The notes beneath the pieces were generated by a model, which saw only the letters and a program-made list of their open reading frames with translations, had not been told where the DNA came from and ran no database searches. A program made the position numbers and the translations under genes. 64,000 bases of DNA, taken from positions 248,001 through 312,000 of the forward strand of contig NZ_FNPB01000003.1 of assembly GCF_900107195.1 (NCBI RefSeq). Direction: 5' to 3'. The stretch is from Halobellus clavatus. Its GTDB lineage: Archaea; Halobacteriota; Halobacteria; Halobacteriales; Haloferacaceae. Numbering within the stretch: the first letter of the stretch is position 1; each line of letters opens with the position of its first letter. Positions 50,695-61,100 of the stretch are shown here, piece after piece.

Positions 50695-52914
50695 GTGTTC
50701 CGTGGGGCCGTTGGGGACGCACGCGACGCCCTCGACCGACTGTCCGCTCGGATTCGTTCGGCCGCGCTCGACCACCCGGAACGCGTGGCGGCGGCCGGAC
50801 TCGTTCTGGGCGTCGGCCTCCTGATTTATTTCCTGGCGATCGACCTCTTCCCCTACCACTCGGTAAACGACGACGAAGGGGTCTACCTCTATCAGGCAGC
50901 GATGCTGCTCGAGGGGAAGCTCTTCCTCCGGCCGGGAGAGATTCCCTTCGAGGCCGTCCGTCCGTGGTTCTTCGTCGTCGATGGCACCGACAGCGGCGTG
51001 CGGATGTACGGGAAGTACTCGCCGGTCGCGCCAGCGATCTTCGCCGTCGGCCGACTACTCGGTGACTGGAACCTCGCGCTCGGGGTCGTTGCGGCCGGCA
51101 CGGCCGCCGGCGTCTATTGGCTCGCGGCCGCCGCGTTCGACCGCCGGGTCGGCCTCCTCGCGATCCCGACGCTGGCGGGCGCACCCCTGTTTCTGCTCAC
51201 CTCGGCGACGTTTCTCTCCTACGCGCCGGCGACGATGCTGAACGTCGCGTTCGCGGTGGCGTACGTGAAGGCGGCGCGAACTGAGAGCCGGGTGTGGGCC
51301 GTCGCCGCCGGAACCGCGATCGGCCTTGCATTCTTCTGCCGGCCGTACACGGCCGTGTTGTTCGCCTCGCCGTTCATCGGTCACACGCTGCTCTCGCTCG
51401 GCGTGGTCTGGCGACGGCGCGGACTGGGGGAGTCTTTCAGCGTGGTGTTCACCCGCGCCCTGGCTGTCGCCGTCCCGGGCGCGGCGCTCGTCGGCGTCAC
51501 GCTCGCGTACAACGTCATCGTGACCGGTGACCCGCTCGTCTTCCCGTACGCCGCCTTCGCGCCGGAGGACGGGATCGGGTTCGGCCCGCACGAGATCCTC
51601 AACTACGAGCGGAACTACACGCCCGCGCTGGCGCTCGAAACGACGGTGACGATCACGCAAGAATTCTTCACGTCGTGGGTTCCGGCGGGCGCCATCGGCA
51701 CCGGACTCGCCGCGGTCGGCGCGGGAGCGACGGTGTGGCGATCGCGCGGCCTGCAACGCGTCCGCTCACGGTTCCAGCCTGCGAGTGGACTGCGAGACGG
51801 CGAGGTAGCCGCACTGCTCGGTGCAGTCGTCCCGGCCGTCTTCCTCGGGGAAGCGTACTTCTGGGGGACGCACAACGGCCTGCGGAACGGCCTCATCGAC
51901 CTGCTCGGTCCCTTCTATCACTTCGACGCCCTGGTCCCGGTCGCCGTGTTCGCCGCCGCGGGGGTGGCTGCCATCGCTCGTCGCGGCGTCAGCGTGGTGG
52001 CCCGGTGGACGACCACCCACTACGCCCGTCTCGTCGTCTTCGTGGCCCTCGTCGCGAGCGCGCCCGCCGTGGCTTCCGCAGAACTGGCGGTCGTCGATGG
52101 GCCGCTGGCGGCGAATGAGCGCCGAAGCGAGAACCTCGCGGCGACCTACGAGCCCTTCGAGGGCCGCTCGTTCGACGATGCGGTCGTGTTCACGCCCGAT
52201 CCCTACGGCGACTGGCAGGCGCACCCGTTCCAGTACCTCAGATCCGACCCCGGGTACGACGGCGCTGTCGTGTACGCCACCGACGGCGGACCCGAGCGCG
52301 ACCTCCGGGTGTTGAACGCGACGAATCGGACGCCGTACCGCTTCACCTACCGCGGGACGTGGACCGGGGCGACGACGCCAGTGACTCCGAAACTCGAACG
52401 GCTCCGCGTCATCGAAGCCGCCTCGGTTCGGGCCGAGACCAGCGTGGGCGTACCTACCGAGGCGACCAGCGCGAGCGTTCGAATCGAGACGCCCGAGGGC
52501 TACGCGCGCTACAGTGTGCCGACGGCGGCCGTCGACAACGGCAACGTCACCGTGACCTGGAGCATCGGCCCCGAGACCGCACAGGTGCGGAACCTCCCCT
52601 TCGAGAGCGGATCACGCTTCCGCGATGTCCCCCTCGCGTCGGACCGCGCCGAGGTCGACCTCGTGGTGACCTTCGTCGGCGTCGGCGGTTCGAGCGTCAC
52701 CTATCGCCAGGAGGTCACTGTCGACGGACGGGGCGAGGGCGTCCGTGCCGTCTGGCCGCCGGAGACCCGGGTCTGCCGACTCACCACCGAGTGTGGCTAC
52801 GACGGCACCTGGGTCGGTCCCGACGGCGACTACGTCCGAGGAATCGCCGTGGAGACGAGCGCCCGGGGCGTCGAGAACGCGTCGCGGACCGCCGGTCTCA
52901 CATCGGTCCCGTGA
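50695..52914 (+). CDS. Large membrane protein, GT39-like glycosyltransferase fold, iron-operon linked
   Basis: A 739-residue protein. The first ~420 residues have about 10-12 membrane helices with the acidic loop HSVNDDEGVYLYQAAMLLEGK after the first one, like lipid-linked-sugar (PMT/GT39-type) glycosyltransferases. The C-terminal 280 residues form an exposed domain after the last helix (VVFVALVASAPAVASAELAVVDG), with many Thr and Ser residues and ending in TRTAGLTSVP-like polar sequence. I do not know its reaction. The GTG start two bases after the ATPase stop shows translational linkage to the iron operon. It overlaps the next minus-strand gene tail-to-tail by 17 bases. Confidence 0.82.
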   Translation: MFRGAVGDARDALDRLSARIRSAALDHPERVAAAGLVLGVGLLIYFLAIDLFPYHSVNDDEGVYLYQAAMLLEGKLFLRPGEIPFEAVRPWFFVVDGTDSGVRMYGKYSPVAPAIFAVGRLLGDWNLALGVVAAGTAAGVYWLAAAAFDRRVGLLAIPTLAGAPLFLLTSATFLSYAPATMLNVAFAVAYVKAARTESRVWAVAAGTAIGLAFFCRPYTAVLFASPFIGHTLLSLGVVWRRRGLGESFSVVFTRALAVAVPGAALVGVTLAYNVIVTGDPLVFPYAAFAPEDGIGFGPHEILNYERNYTPALALETTVTITQEFFTSWVPAGAIGTGLAAVGAGATVWRSRGLQRVRSRFQPASGLRDGEVAALLGAVVPAVFLGEAYFWGTHNGLRNGLIDLLGPFYHFDALVPVAVFAAAGVAAIARRGVSVVARWTTTHYARLVVFVALVASAPAVASAELAVVDGPLAANERRSENLAATYEPFEGRSFDDAVVFTPDPYGDWQAHPFQYLRSDPGYDGAVVYATDGGPERDLRVLNATNRTPYRFTYRGTWTGATTPVTPKLERLRVIEAASVRAETSVGVPTEATSASVRIETPEGYARYSVPTAAVDNGNVTVTWSIGPETAQVRNLPFESGSRFRDVPLASDRAEVDLVVTFVGVGGSSVTYRQEVTVDGRGEGVRAVWPPETRVCRLTTECGYDGTWVGPDGDYVRGIAVETSARGVENASRTAGLTSVP

Positions 52915-53149
52915 TATCGACTTCGAGGAGCCCCTCGCGGATCGCGTACAGCAGCCGTTCGTCGAGCGGCATCTCAGCCCAGTTCTCCGGATGCGCCGAC
53001 TCCGGAATCGCTTCGAGTCGACCCACGAACGACTCGTGCAGGAACCGGCCGTTCTCCCCGCAGTCGGGACAAGTGAGGATGATGAAGCGCACTTTGTACG
53101 AGCGTTCTTCGACTCGTTCACAGCGCGGACAGACGTACGATTCGGTCAC
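52898..53149 (-). CDS. Small two-CxxC zinc-finger protein
   Basis: An 83-residue protein: MTESYVCPRCERVEERSYKVRF, ILTCPDCGENGRFLHESF and a C-terminal helical segment with WAEMPLDERLLYAIREGLLEVDI. The two CxxC pairs (CPRC and CPDC, about 20 residues apart) form a zinc ribbon. It is a member of the large group of small haloarchaeal zinc-finger proteins with unknown function. It ends 17 bases inside the previous convergent gene. Confidence 0.83.
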   Translation of the reverse strand: MTESYVCPRCERVEERSYKVRFIILTCPDCGENGRFLHESFVGRLEAIPESAHPENWAEMPLDERLLYAIREGLLEVDITGPM

Positions 53150-53212
53150 TACCGGACGTACGAACGGCGGGAACTCGTATCTGTGGGTTTCGACCGGGGG
53201 TTGCTGAGGGAC

Positions 53213-55879
53213 TCAGGGCGTCCGTCGCCAGAGAACCGCGTCACCGTTTTCGAGCGTCACCTCACTCGCACCGTCGGCAGCGGGTACGCCTTCGGCAGCA
53301 TCGCCGTCGATCGCGTCGGTTCCTGAGGCCGTATCGACCCCCGGCGGCACGAGTAGCGGACTCCATCCGTCGGCCGAAACCGAGCGATCCCCGTGGTCGG
53401 CTGCGATCGCACTCGTGACTCCTGCCAGCGTGACCGTCACCGGAGGCCCTTCCATATTCCCGGCGAAGAGGAGTTCCTCGTCGGTTGCTGCGGTGTCCGG
53501 CGCGCGTCGGTACCCGTAGTAGCGGACTGTTCCGTCGACCGGGTGGCGGTAGGTGAAGCACTCGTCGTCGCGGAGGTCGGCTGCGAGCCAGCCCCGCGTC
53601 CGCCGGAACTCTCGGGTCCGGAGTCGGAACGCGCTGCGGGCGTCGTCCTGGCGCTCGTGCCAGTGGCTGAGGGTCGCAAAGTCGCGGACGTCCCGTAACC
53701 ACGCATCGGCGAACGCGTCGAGGTCGTCCGCCGAGAGCGTCGTCCCGAGCGGCGTCTCCATCGGAGAGAGCGATGCGGCCGCTGCCTCGCGGTCGCCACC
53801 CGTCGCCGCGAGCACCGACGACAGCGCCTCGACGGTCGCGCGCAACTCGGACAGAGCGTCGACGCCGAACGACTTCGTCCGCCGGAAGAACCGGGCCTCG
53901 TCGAACGCGGCCGGGCGGACCGCCCAGTGGGCGAACGTCGCCTCGTCGGCGAGGACTGACGCGCTGCCCTCGCCGTCGGTGTCGCGGAAGAATCCCCACG
54001 GAGCGCGCATCGTCGCGTGTGCGAAGTCCAGCGGGACGCCTGGCAGGAACGCGTGAAAGAGGATCGACGCCGCGGCGGTGTCGTACGCCGCCGCGAGTCG
54101 TTCGGGGGCGTGATCGCCGAGGTGGGGATTCACCGGAACGCGACCCGCCTGCCCGTGCGGAGCCAACTGCGTCCCGCGGCGAACCGTGTCGTGATTGGCG
54201 ACGCCGGTGATCCAGTTCGCACCGTGAGCAGCGACTTCTCGAACGCGCCACCAGTTTCGCGCCCAGTACGTCAGGAGGGCGGGCGTGTTGTCGCCGAATG
54301 TGAGTGGTGACCACTGGAACGCGTCCGGGTGGGTGTCGGTGACGTCGCGGTAGGTGGCCGTCAGCGGCCAGTCGGGTTGCGGACAGGGACGAGCGTCCTC
54401 GTACACCGTCCACGGGCGGTAGGCGACACCGGCGGTCTCGACCACGATATCGTGCATCGACGCGAGGAAGTCGTCGTCGATGGGGGGCATCCCGCCGGTC
54501 GTGGTGCCCGAATCGGGACGACGGATATCGTGGGAGGCGTCGATCCGGATCCCGTCCGCCCCGAACGACACCTTTCGGCGCAGCATCTCGAGGAGGATCG
54601 CGCGGACGGTCGGATCGGCGTAGTTCAGTCGCTTCCCGAAGGGCCCGGGACCGGCGAAGAAGCGGTCCGGGAGGCGTTCGACGGCGCGGTTGGCCGCGTG
54701 GCCGAACACCACGTCGAAGACGACTGCCATCGGGTTCGGGTCGGCGTGACACGTCGCGATGAACTCGACGAGTTCGTCCGGCCGGCCGGTCCCCAAGAGC
54801 GACGGGTTCGGTGCGGCGGCACCCGCCACGACGGGATCGTAGCCCCAGTTCTGGATCTCCGGTCGGCTCACGCGCGCCGTCAGCCCCTCGATGTCGACCT
54901 CGCGTTCGGTCCAGAACGTGTGCGTCTGACGGCTCTCGGTGAGTGGCTCGATCGGGAGGAGTTCGACGGCGTCGTAGCCCGCGAAGTTCCGCTCCCACGG
55001 CTCCAGCGGGTCGTCAGCGGCGCGCTTCTCGGCGACGGTCCCGAGGACGTCTGCGAGTCCGGACAGCGTGCCCCGCTCCGTGGCCGTCCCGACGTGGAGT
55101 TCGAGGACGTTCGTCGGCGGCGCGATCCGCGGAATCTCCGCCGTCGGACTCCGGTGGCCGTTCGTCACGTCTGTCGGCGCGTCAGTCCCGGTTGCGGGTG
55201 AATCAACACCGTCCGTCGGTGTGGCTGCTTCGTCAGCCGGCCCGGCTGCTTCGTCCGTCGACTCATCAGTCTCTCCTCCGGCCCTGTCGGCCGAGCCAAC
55301 GGTGGCGTCAGCGCCGACCGCGCTTGCGCCGCCGTCAGCGGTGCCGAGGCGTTCGAAGTACGACCGGTCCGCGCGCGTCGCGTCCAGTCGGTCGAGGTCG
55401 TACAGTTCCGCGGGACCGAACGCTCCGAACGGGAGCGAAGCACACAGCGGATCCATACTCGTCTCGCGGCCCTCGGCCGTCTCGTAGACGAGTCGATAGA
55501 GCGACCCGAGATCCTCGCGGGTCCCCGGGCGCACACCCTCCACGGCGACCCAGTGACACTGGCGGTGTCGTGCAGTCGGTATCAGCGTCCGCTCGAATCG
55601 CACGTCGCGAGCGACGGTCTGCGCCGGGTCGACGTCCGGCGGCGGAGTCAACACCTCGAGAGACACTGCGGATTCGGGCACGCCCTCGTCGACGACGTCC
55701 GGTGTCCAGAACCCGAACTCAGCGGTCGTGTCGTCGACGACGCGCGCGCCCAACCGCGACGCGAGTTCCGATGCCGCTTCGTGCGGATCGACGGCGGTGG
55801 CAGGCGCTCGTGAGCGGTGCCACGCGACCAGATCGGCCGTCCGGTCGTCGAGCCGACGGGGCGAATCAGCGGCCGTCAT
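53213..55879 (-). CDS. GH13 alpha-amylase family glycoside hydrolase with low-complexity insert
   Basis: An 888-residue protein with a GH13 barrel. The catalytic triad is intact: nucleophile D447 (GADGIRIDASHD), acid/base E494 (WTVYEDARP) and transition-state D564 (GVANHDTVRR). A front domain (1-175) of immunoglobulin/beta type precedes a 65-residue acidic, Thr/Pro/Ala-rich insertion (181-245) before the barrel. The protein has no signal peptide, so it is probably cytoplasmic and acts on internal alpha-glucan or glycogen-like material; branching, debranching or maltose-forming activity cannot be told by eye. It is followed downstream by the zinc-finger gene and preceded by another GH13 enzyme in the same direction (22-base gap). 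Confidence 0.86.
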   Translation of the reverse strand: MTAADSPRRLDDRTADLVAWHRSRAPATAVDPHEAASELASRLGARVVDDTTAEFGFWTPDVVDEGVPESAVSLEVLTPPPDVDPAQTVARDVRFERTLIPTARHRQCHWVAVEGVRPGTREDLGSLYRLVYETAEGRETSMDPLCASLPFGAFGPAELYDLDRLDATRADRSYFERLGTADGGASAVGADATVGSADRAGGETDESTDEAAGPADEAATPTDGVDSPATGTDAPTDVTNGHRSPTAEIPRIAPPTNVLELHVGTATERGTLSGLADVLGTVAEKRAADDPLEPWERNFAGYDAVELLPIEPLTESRQTHTFWTEREVDIEGLTARVSRPEIQNWGYDPVVAGAAAPNPSLLGTGRPDELVEFIATCHADPNPMAVVFDVVFGHAANRAVERLPDRFFAGPGPFGKRLNYADPTVRAILLEMLRRKVSFGADGIRIDASHDIRRPDSGTTTGGMPPIDDDFLASMHDIVVETAGVAYRPWTVYEDARPCPQPDWPLTATYRDVTDTHPDAFQWSPLTFGDNTPALLTYWARNWWRVREVAAHGANWITGVANHDTVRRGTQLAPHGQAGRVPVNPHLGDHAPERLAAAYDTAAASILFHAFLPGVPLDFAHATMRAPWGFFRDTDGEGSASVLADEATFAHWAVRPAAFDEARFFRRTKSFGVDALSELRATVEALSSVLAATGGDREAAAASLSPMETPLGTTLSADDLDAFADAWLRDVRDFATLSHWHERQDDARSAFRLRTREFRRTRGWLAADLRDDECFTYRHPVDGTVRYYGYRRAPDTAATDEELLFAGNMEGPPVTVTLAGVTSAIAADHGDRSVSADGWSPLLVPPGVDTASGTDAIDGDAAEGVPAADGASEVTLENGDAVLWRRTP

Positions 55880-55901
55880 TCGACTCTTGGGCGACCCGGG
55901 T

Positions 55902-58019
55902 TCACGCCACGGGGAACACGGCCACGTCGTCGACTGCCAGGCCCTCGTCAGTCGCGAGCGACTCGCCCGTGATTGCGTCGGTCGGGTCCACCGACACGGT
56001 GTCGAGTGTCACGGTCGCCGTCGACTCGCCGAAGTTCAGGACGCAGACGTACGCCTCGTCGTCGAGCGAGCGCTCGAACGCCACCGCACGGTCGGAGTCT
56101 GTCCCGTAGTCGACTCGCTTGAGGTCGCCATCGTAGCCGAGTGCGGGGATCTCCTCGCGGACCTCGAGCAGGCGTTCGTAGTGCTCGTGGAACGCCTCGC
56201 GCGCGTGGTCCCACGCGAGCGCGTCGCGGCGGCCGCGCTGACCCAGTTCCTGGCCCCCGTAGAGCATCGGGACGCCGGGGAGCGTGACGAGCGCCCCGGC
56301 GGCCGCCATCGCGGCGTCGTCGCCGCACTCGACGACGTACCGCGTCTCGTCGTGATTCTCGATGTAGAGCATAAACGCCGCGTGCGGCGGGAACCCCACC
56401 TCGGCGCGCTGATCGATCGCGTCCAGAATGGCCGAGGCCGGTTCGTCACCGCGGCCGACCTGCCGGAGCGTGAAGTACAGCGTCGTGTCGAAGTGCATGT
56501 CGAACATCCCGTCGTGGAAGTCCGCGATGTACGGGATGGTCTCGTCCAAGAGCAGGAAGTCCCGGTCGCGGGATTTCACCCGATCGCGGAGCTCCCGCCA
56601 GAACGAGTCCGGGACCGCCCACGCCATATCGCACCGGAAGCCGTCGGCGATCTCGAACCACGTATCGACGGCGTCGAGCAGGTGCCGGCGGACCGCGAGA
56701 TTCGAGAAGTTCCAGTTGGCGATGTACTCCCACTCGAAGTACGTCTCGGGCTCGCCGTCGTCCTTCCAGTCGTACCAGTCGTAGTACGCCGAATCGGGGT
56801 TCCGGTAGGCGTCCTGGTAGAACGGGTGGTCGCGGGCGGAGTGGTTCATCACGAGGTCGAAGAGCACCTTCATTCCGTGGTCGTGGGCGGCCTCGACGAA
56901 CTGCTCGTAATCCTCGCGATCCCCGAGATCCTCGGCGATCGAAAAGAAATCCGTGATGTTGTAGCCGTGCGGCGCGTGGTCGTTCTGGAGGACGGGCGTG
57001 AGCCACAGACAGTCGACGCCCAACGATTCGAGGTAGTCGAGTCGCTCCTCGATGGCCGCGAAGACGGTGTCGGCCTGCTGGTCCTCCGGGGGGCCCGCGA
57101 AGCCGCGCACGTAGATCTCATACAGCGTGACGTCCGTCGACCACGCCGGCGGGTCGTTCGTGCGGACGACCTCGAACGCGTCGGACCCCGCGGCGTCGTC
57201 GCCCGGCGCGTCTCCGGTTGCGCTCTCTGGATCGGCGGCCGTGTGTCCCCCATCGGAGGCGGCATCAGCGTCCGATGCCTCGGACCCCTGCCCTTCGGCG
57301 CTCGCGTCGGGGACCGTCACCATTCGACCCTGCGCGTCGCCGCCGTCGGGGACGGTTTCTCGAGCGAACTCGATGGTGTCGGGGACGCTGTAGGACTCCT
57401 CGACCGCCACGGCGTGGACACGGACGCGGTCGCCGACGACGCTCGTCGGAATCCTGAGCTCCCACCCCTCGATGGCGATCTGGTCCCGGTCGACGTCGTC
57501 GCGGTCGTCGACGAGGAACTCCACGACGACGTCGTCGCGGTCGGCGTCGCTGTCTGGGTGTGGCTGGGGATCGGCGCGGACGACGAGTTCGGTTCCCTCG
57601 ACGTCGCCGTGCAGTTGCAGGCGGGGCCGGCCGCCGCCACCTCCTTCGGAGTGCGTCCCGGAGCCGGACCCGGAGACGCCGCCGCTCTCACCGGACGTCC
57701 GGGCTGATCCGCTCTGGTAGCCACTCAGCCCGCTCCCCCCGCTCGCGCCCACGCCCCGGCCGGCCGGGGCGAGATCGCCGGGGAACGCGCGGACGGTGAG
57801 GCGGTGTCGCCGGTCGGACGCATCGAGTTCGAGTTCGTACGTCCCGGGAGCGTCCGGGGCGAACTCGACGACCGGTTCATCGTCCGGAAGTTCGATCGTA
57901 CTATCCACCGGTGCGGCACGGAGGTGCCAGGCGTACGTCTCCGTCGGGTCTGGATCGCGCGGGGCGAGTTCGATCGCGTCGCCGACGGCGACGAACCGGG
58001 GCGGGCCAGGATGTTCCAT
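55902..58019 (-). CDS. GH13 alpha-amylase/neopullulanase-like enzyme
   Basis: A 705-residue GH13 enzyme with all catalytic residues: D464 (DGFRCDMAWAVP), E493 (LLLDETIPY) and D557 (YIENHDETRY). An N-terminal carbohydrate-binding-like domain is split by Gly/Ser-rich (87-130) and acidic (238-282) linkers before the barrel, which starts near residue 292 (STDVTLYEIYVRGFAG). The C-terminal beta domain is short (from about 620). There is no signal peptide. Likely substrates are alpha-1,4-glucans or cyclodextrin-type sugars. It shares a 141-base divergent region with the GH15 gene, and the two GH13 genes form an operon. Confidence 0.88.
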   Translation of the reverse strand: MEHPGPPRFVAVGDAIELAPRDPDPTETYAWHLRAAPVDSTIELPDDEPVVEFAPDAPGTYELELDASDRRHRLTVRAFPGDLAPAGRGVGASGGSGLSGYQSGSARTSGESGGVSGSGSGTHSEGGGGGRPRLQLHGDVEGTELVVRADPQPHPDSDADRDDVVVEFLVDDRDDVDRDQIAIEGWELRIPTSVVGDRVRVHAVAVEESYSVPDTIEFARETVPDGGDAQGRMVTVPDASAEGQGSEASDADAASDGGHTAADPESATGDAPGDDAAGSDAFEVVRTNDPPAWSTDVTLYEIYVRGFAGPPEDQQADTVFAAIEERLDYLESLGVDCLWLTPVLQNDHAPHGYNITDFFSIAEDLGDREDYEQFVEAAHDHGMKVLFDLVMNHSARDHPFYQDAYRNPDSAYYDWYDWKDDGEPETYFEWEYIANWNFSNLAVRRHLLDAVDTWFEIADGFRCDMAWAVPDSFWRELRDRVKSRDRDFLLLDETIPYIADFHDGMFDMHFDTTLYFTLRQVGRGDEPASAILDAIDQRAEVGFPPHAAFMLYIENHDETRYVVECGDDAAMAAAGALVTLPGVPMLYGGQELGQRGRRDALAWDHAREAFHEHYERLLEVREEIPALGYDGDLKRVDYGTDSDRAVAFERSLDDEAYVCVLNFGESTATVTLDTVSVDPTDAITGESLATDEGLAVDDVAVFPVA

Positions 58020-58128
58020 ACAGGTCCCATCGTTACGTTGGGACTTTGGCTTTGCCCCGATCGGCGTTTACAGTAATCATTCGTGTGGATTTCGGGCGGG
58101 AGGGTCGACGTATCGCCGGTTACGCCAA

Positions 58129-58136
58129 TACTTATG
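58129..58136 (+). promoter_or_regulatory. TATA-like box of the GH15 gene
   Basis: TACTTATG centred about 28 bases before the ATG at 58161. It supports this start over the ATG at 58083 of the longer frame. Confidence 0.5.
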
Positions 58137-58160
58137 TCGCGGGCACACAGGTCCGTTTGT

Positions 58161-61100
58161 ATGAGACTTCGAACCGTGCTGAACGAGTATAAGCGCGACC
58201 GCGATAAGCGCTTTCCGGGGGAGTTACCCACGAGCGGGGGCGCGTTCTCCGGGCACGGCGATCGGCTCGTTTACGTCGGCGGCGACGGCGCTCTTCGCGA
58301 TTACTCGTCTGCGCTTTCAGGGCTGTACGGCATCGACCGTTCCCGGTTCGCTATCGAAGCCGAGGGCGAAATACGGTGGTTTGACGATCTCGAGCTGGTC
58401 CGACAGCACTACTACCGGGAGACGAGCCTCGTCGAGACCGAGTACAATGCGGGCTCTTACACCGTCCACCAGTACGATCTGACGCTCGGCCGGGCACACG
58501 TCACACACGTCGAACTCCGCGGGGCCATCCCCACGGACGCGCACCTGACGGCGTTTCTCACGCTGGCTCCGGAGGGCCGCGAGACCAAAGTCAGCCGACT
58601 GATCCACGAGACGGGCGGCCCGAACGAGGCCCAGGCCGTCGAGGTATTCCACCGCCGCGAACACGACTACGTCACGGCGTCGACCGGCATCGACGACGTC
58701 CGCGGCCAGATCCCCGAGCGGTTCGAGGAGATGCTCTCCGAGGACGCCTTCGAGTTCCCCCGAGACGCCGTCCTCGAACGCTACGAAGACACCCACCTCA
58801 GCGGCGACATCGTCGTCTCCGCGCCGCTCGAACCCGAAGATCGCGGCGTTCAGACGACGCTCGTCACCCAGTTATCCGACCACGAGGAGGTCGACCGCGA
58901 GGACGCACTCCGCGACCTCCGTCACTGCGCGCTCGAACACGCGACGGCCGACGACATCCGTGCGGCCGCGCGCCAGCGCGCCGAGGTGTCAGTCCCCGAT
59001 GGCGTCTCGCGTCCCAGTGCCGTGCGCTCTGATCTCCGTGCGCTGTCTCTCCTGACAGCGCCGTCTGGGGCCCAGATCGCCGGTCCCGAGTTCGACCCCT
59101 TCTACACCCACACCGGCGGGTACGGCTACACCTGGTTCCGTGATCAGGCAGAAGTGGGCCGGTGTCTGGCGACTGCCGACGACCTGCTCGGCCTCGACGC
59201 CGGCGCGCGGCTCACCGCGATTGCGGAGTTCTTCTGCGATACCCAACTGGACGACGGCTCGTGGCCGCACCGCGCGTGGGCCATCGACGGATCGCTCGCG
59301 CCGGGGTGGGCGAACGCCCGCGTCGAAGCGTCCGGGGTGCCCGAGTATCAGGCCGACCAGACGGCCAGCGTCGTCTCGTTCCTCACAACGCTCCTGACAG
59401 AGCGCTCGAAGGAACTCTCGGCTGGGCTCGAAGCGCGGATCCGGAACGCAGTCCGCGACGGAGTCGACGTCCTCGACGACACGCTCGGCGACGACGGCCT
59501 GCCGGAGACGTGTCAGAACGCGTGGGAGAATATGACCGGGCGCTTCGTCCACACGGCGGCCACCTACCTCCACGCGTACGCGACCGTGGCGGCGGGCCCG
59601 GTCGACGACGATCTTAAACGCCGCGCCGGGGAGCAGGCCACTGCCGTGTTCGAGGGCCTCGATCGGCTGTGGGACGACCATTACGAGGTGTACGCGCTTC
59701 GTCTCCGCGACGGCGACGACCGCGACGCCCGCCTCGACTCCGGATCGTTCGCGCTCGTCGAAGCGTTCGCCGCCTACGACGAACTCGACCAGGTCGACGA
59801 GATCCCGGCCGCGAAACTCGAGCGGCTCAAGATGCATCTGGATCGAGCGTTCACCGACCTCCGTCGGGAATCCGACGACGGCGACGTCGAGGGGCTGATC
59901 CGCTTCGAGGGCGACTACTGGCGCAGCGCCGAGCAGGACGACGAGAAGGTGTGGTCAGTGTCCACCGCGTGGGGGGCCAACGCCGCGGCCGACTTCGCCG
60001 AACTGCTCGAATCCTACGGAGACGAGGAGGCCGGGGCGGCGTTCAGAGAGACGGCCACCGAACTCTACGAACTCCTCGGGGCCGACGGCCCGTTCGCCAG
60101 CGATGCGGGGTACCTCGCAGAGCAGGTGTTCGACGACGGGACGGCCGACAGTGCGGTCCCCCTCGGCTGGTCGCACGCGCTGCGACTCCGCGCCACGGGC
60201 GTGCTCGGAGAACAGGACGCGCTTCCGGCTCCGAAGGCGGCCCCCTCGGGGCCGTCAGGGCGTCCACGCTGGACGACCGGCGAGAAGTACGGAGTCGCGA
60301 CGGTACCGGACCACACTGAGACGGATCCCTCCCGGATCTGGTTCACGCTCACCGAAGGATCCCTGACCGAGGTCCGGTTCCCGCGCGTCGACCTGATGAA
60401 CCTCCGCACGCTGGATTTCCTCGTCGTCGACGAGGACTCGAACTACACCGCACGGACGCACAACGAGACGCGTCGCGACGACGACGCCGACACCATCGAG
60501 CGGCGAGTCGAGGTCGCTGACGACGACGCGCTGCTCTACCGACACGTGATCGCCGAGACCGGCGACGGACGGGGTCATCAGTGGACGCTCAAGGCCGAGT
60601 ACGTGCCCGATCCGGAACACGACGCCGTCCTCGTCGACGTCGACTTCCAGGCCGACGACGACAACGAGTACGAACTGTACGCTGTGGCGGACGCCGCGCT
60701 CGTCAACACCGGCACGACTGACCGGGGGCTTCGCCTCGGCGGGCCGAACGGCTACCATCTCGTCGCGCGGGACGCGAGCGCCTACGATCAGGAGGGCGAC
60801 ACCGAACCGCTCCTCATCGACGAGGAGGGCGACGAGTACAGCGTCGCCGCGGCGATGGCAGCGGCGAACCGGTTCGAGTGGGCCACCGTCGGCGTCGCCG
60901 GCTCGGAGTACCTCTCGGAACTGTTTTCCGACGGCACCGCTCCGACGCCCGAGAGCAGCGTCGACGACGAGAACGTCGTGCTGGTCGGCCGGGTCGGGAC
61001 GGGCGAGACCGTCGGAAACCGACTGGCACTCGGCTTCGCCGAGGACGCCGACACGGCGGCCGCGCTCGGCGAGGCCGCAGGGGCCCTCAGCCGCGAGTAC

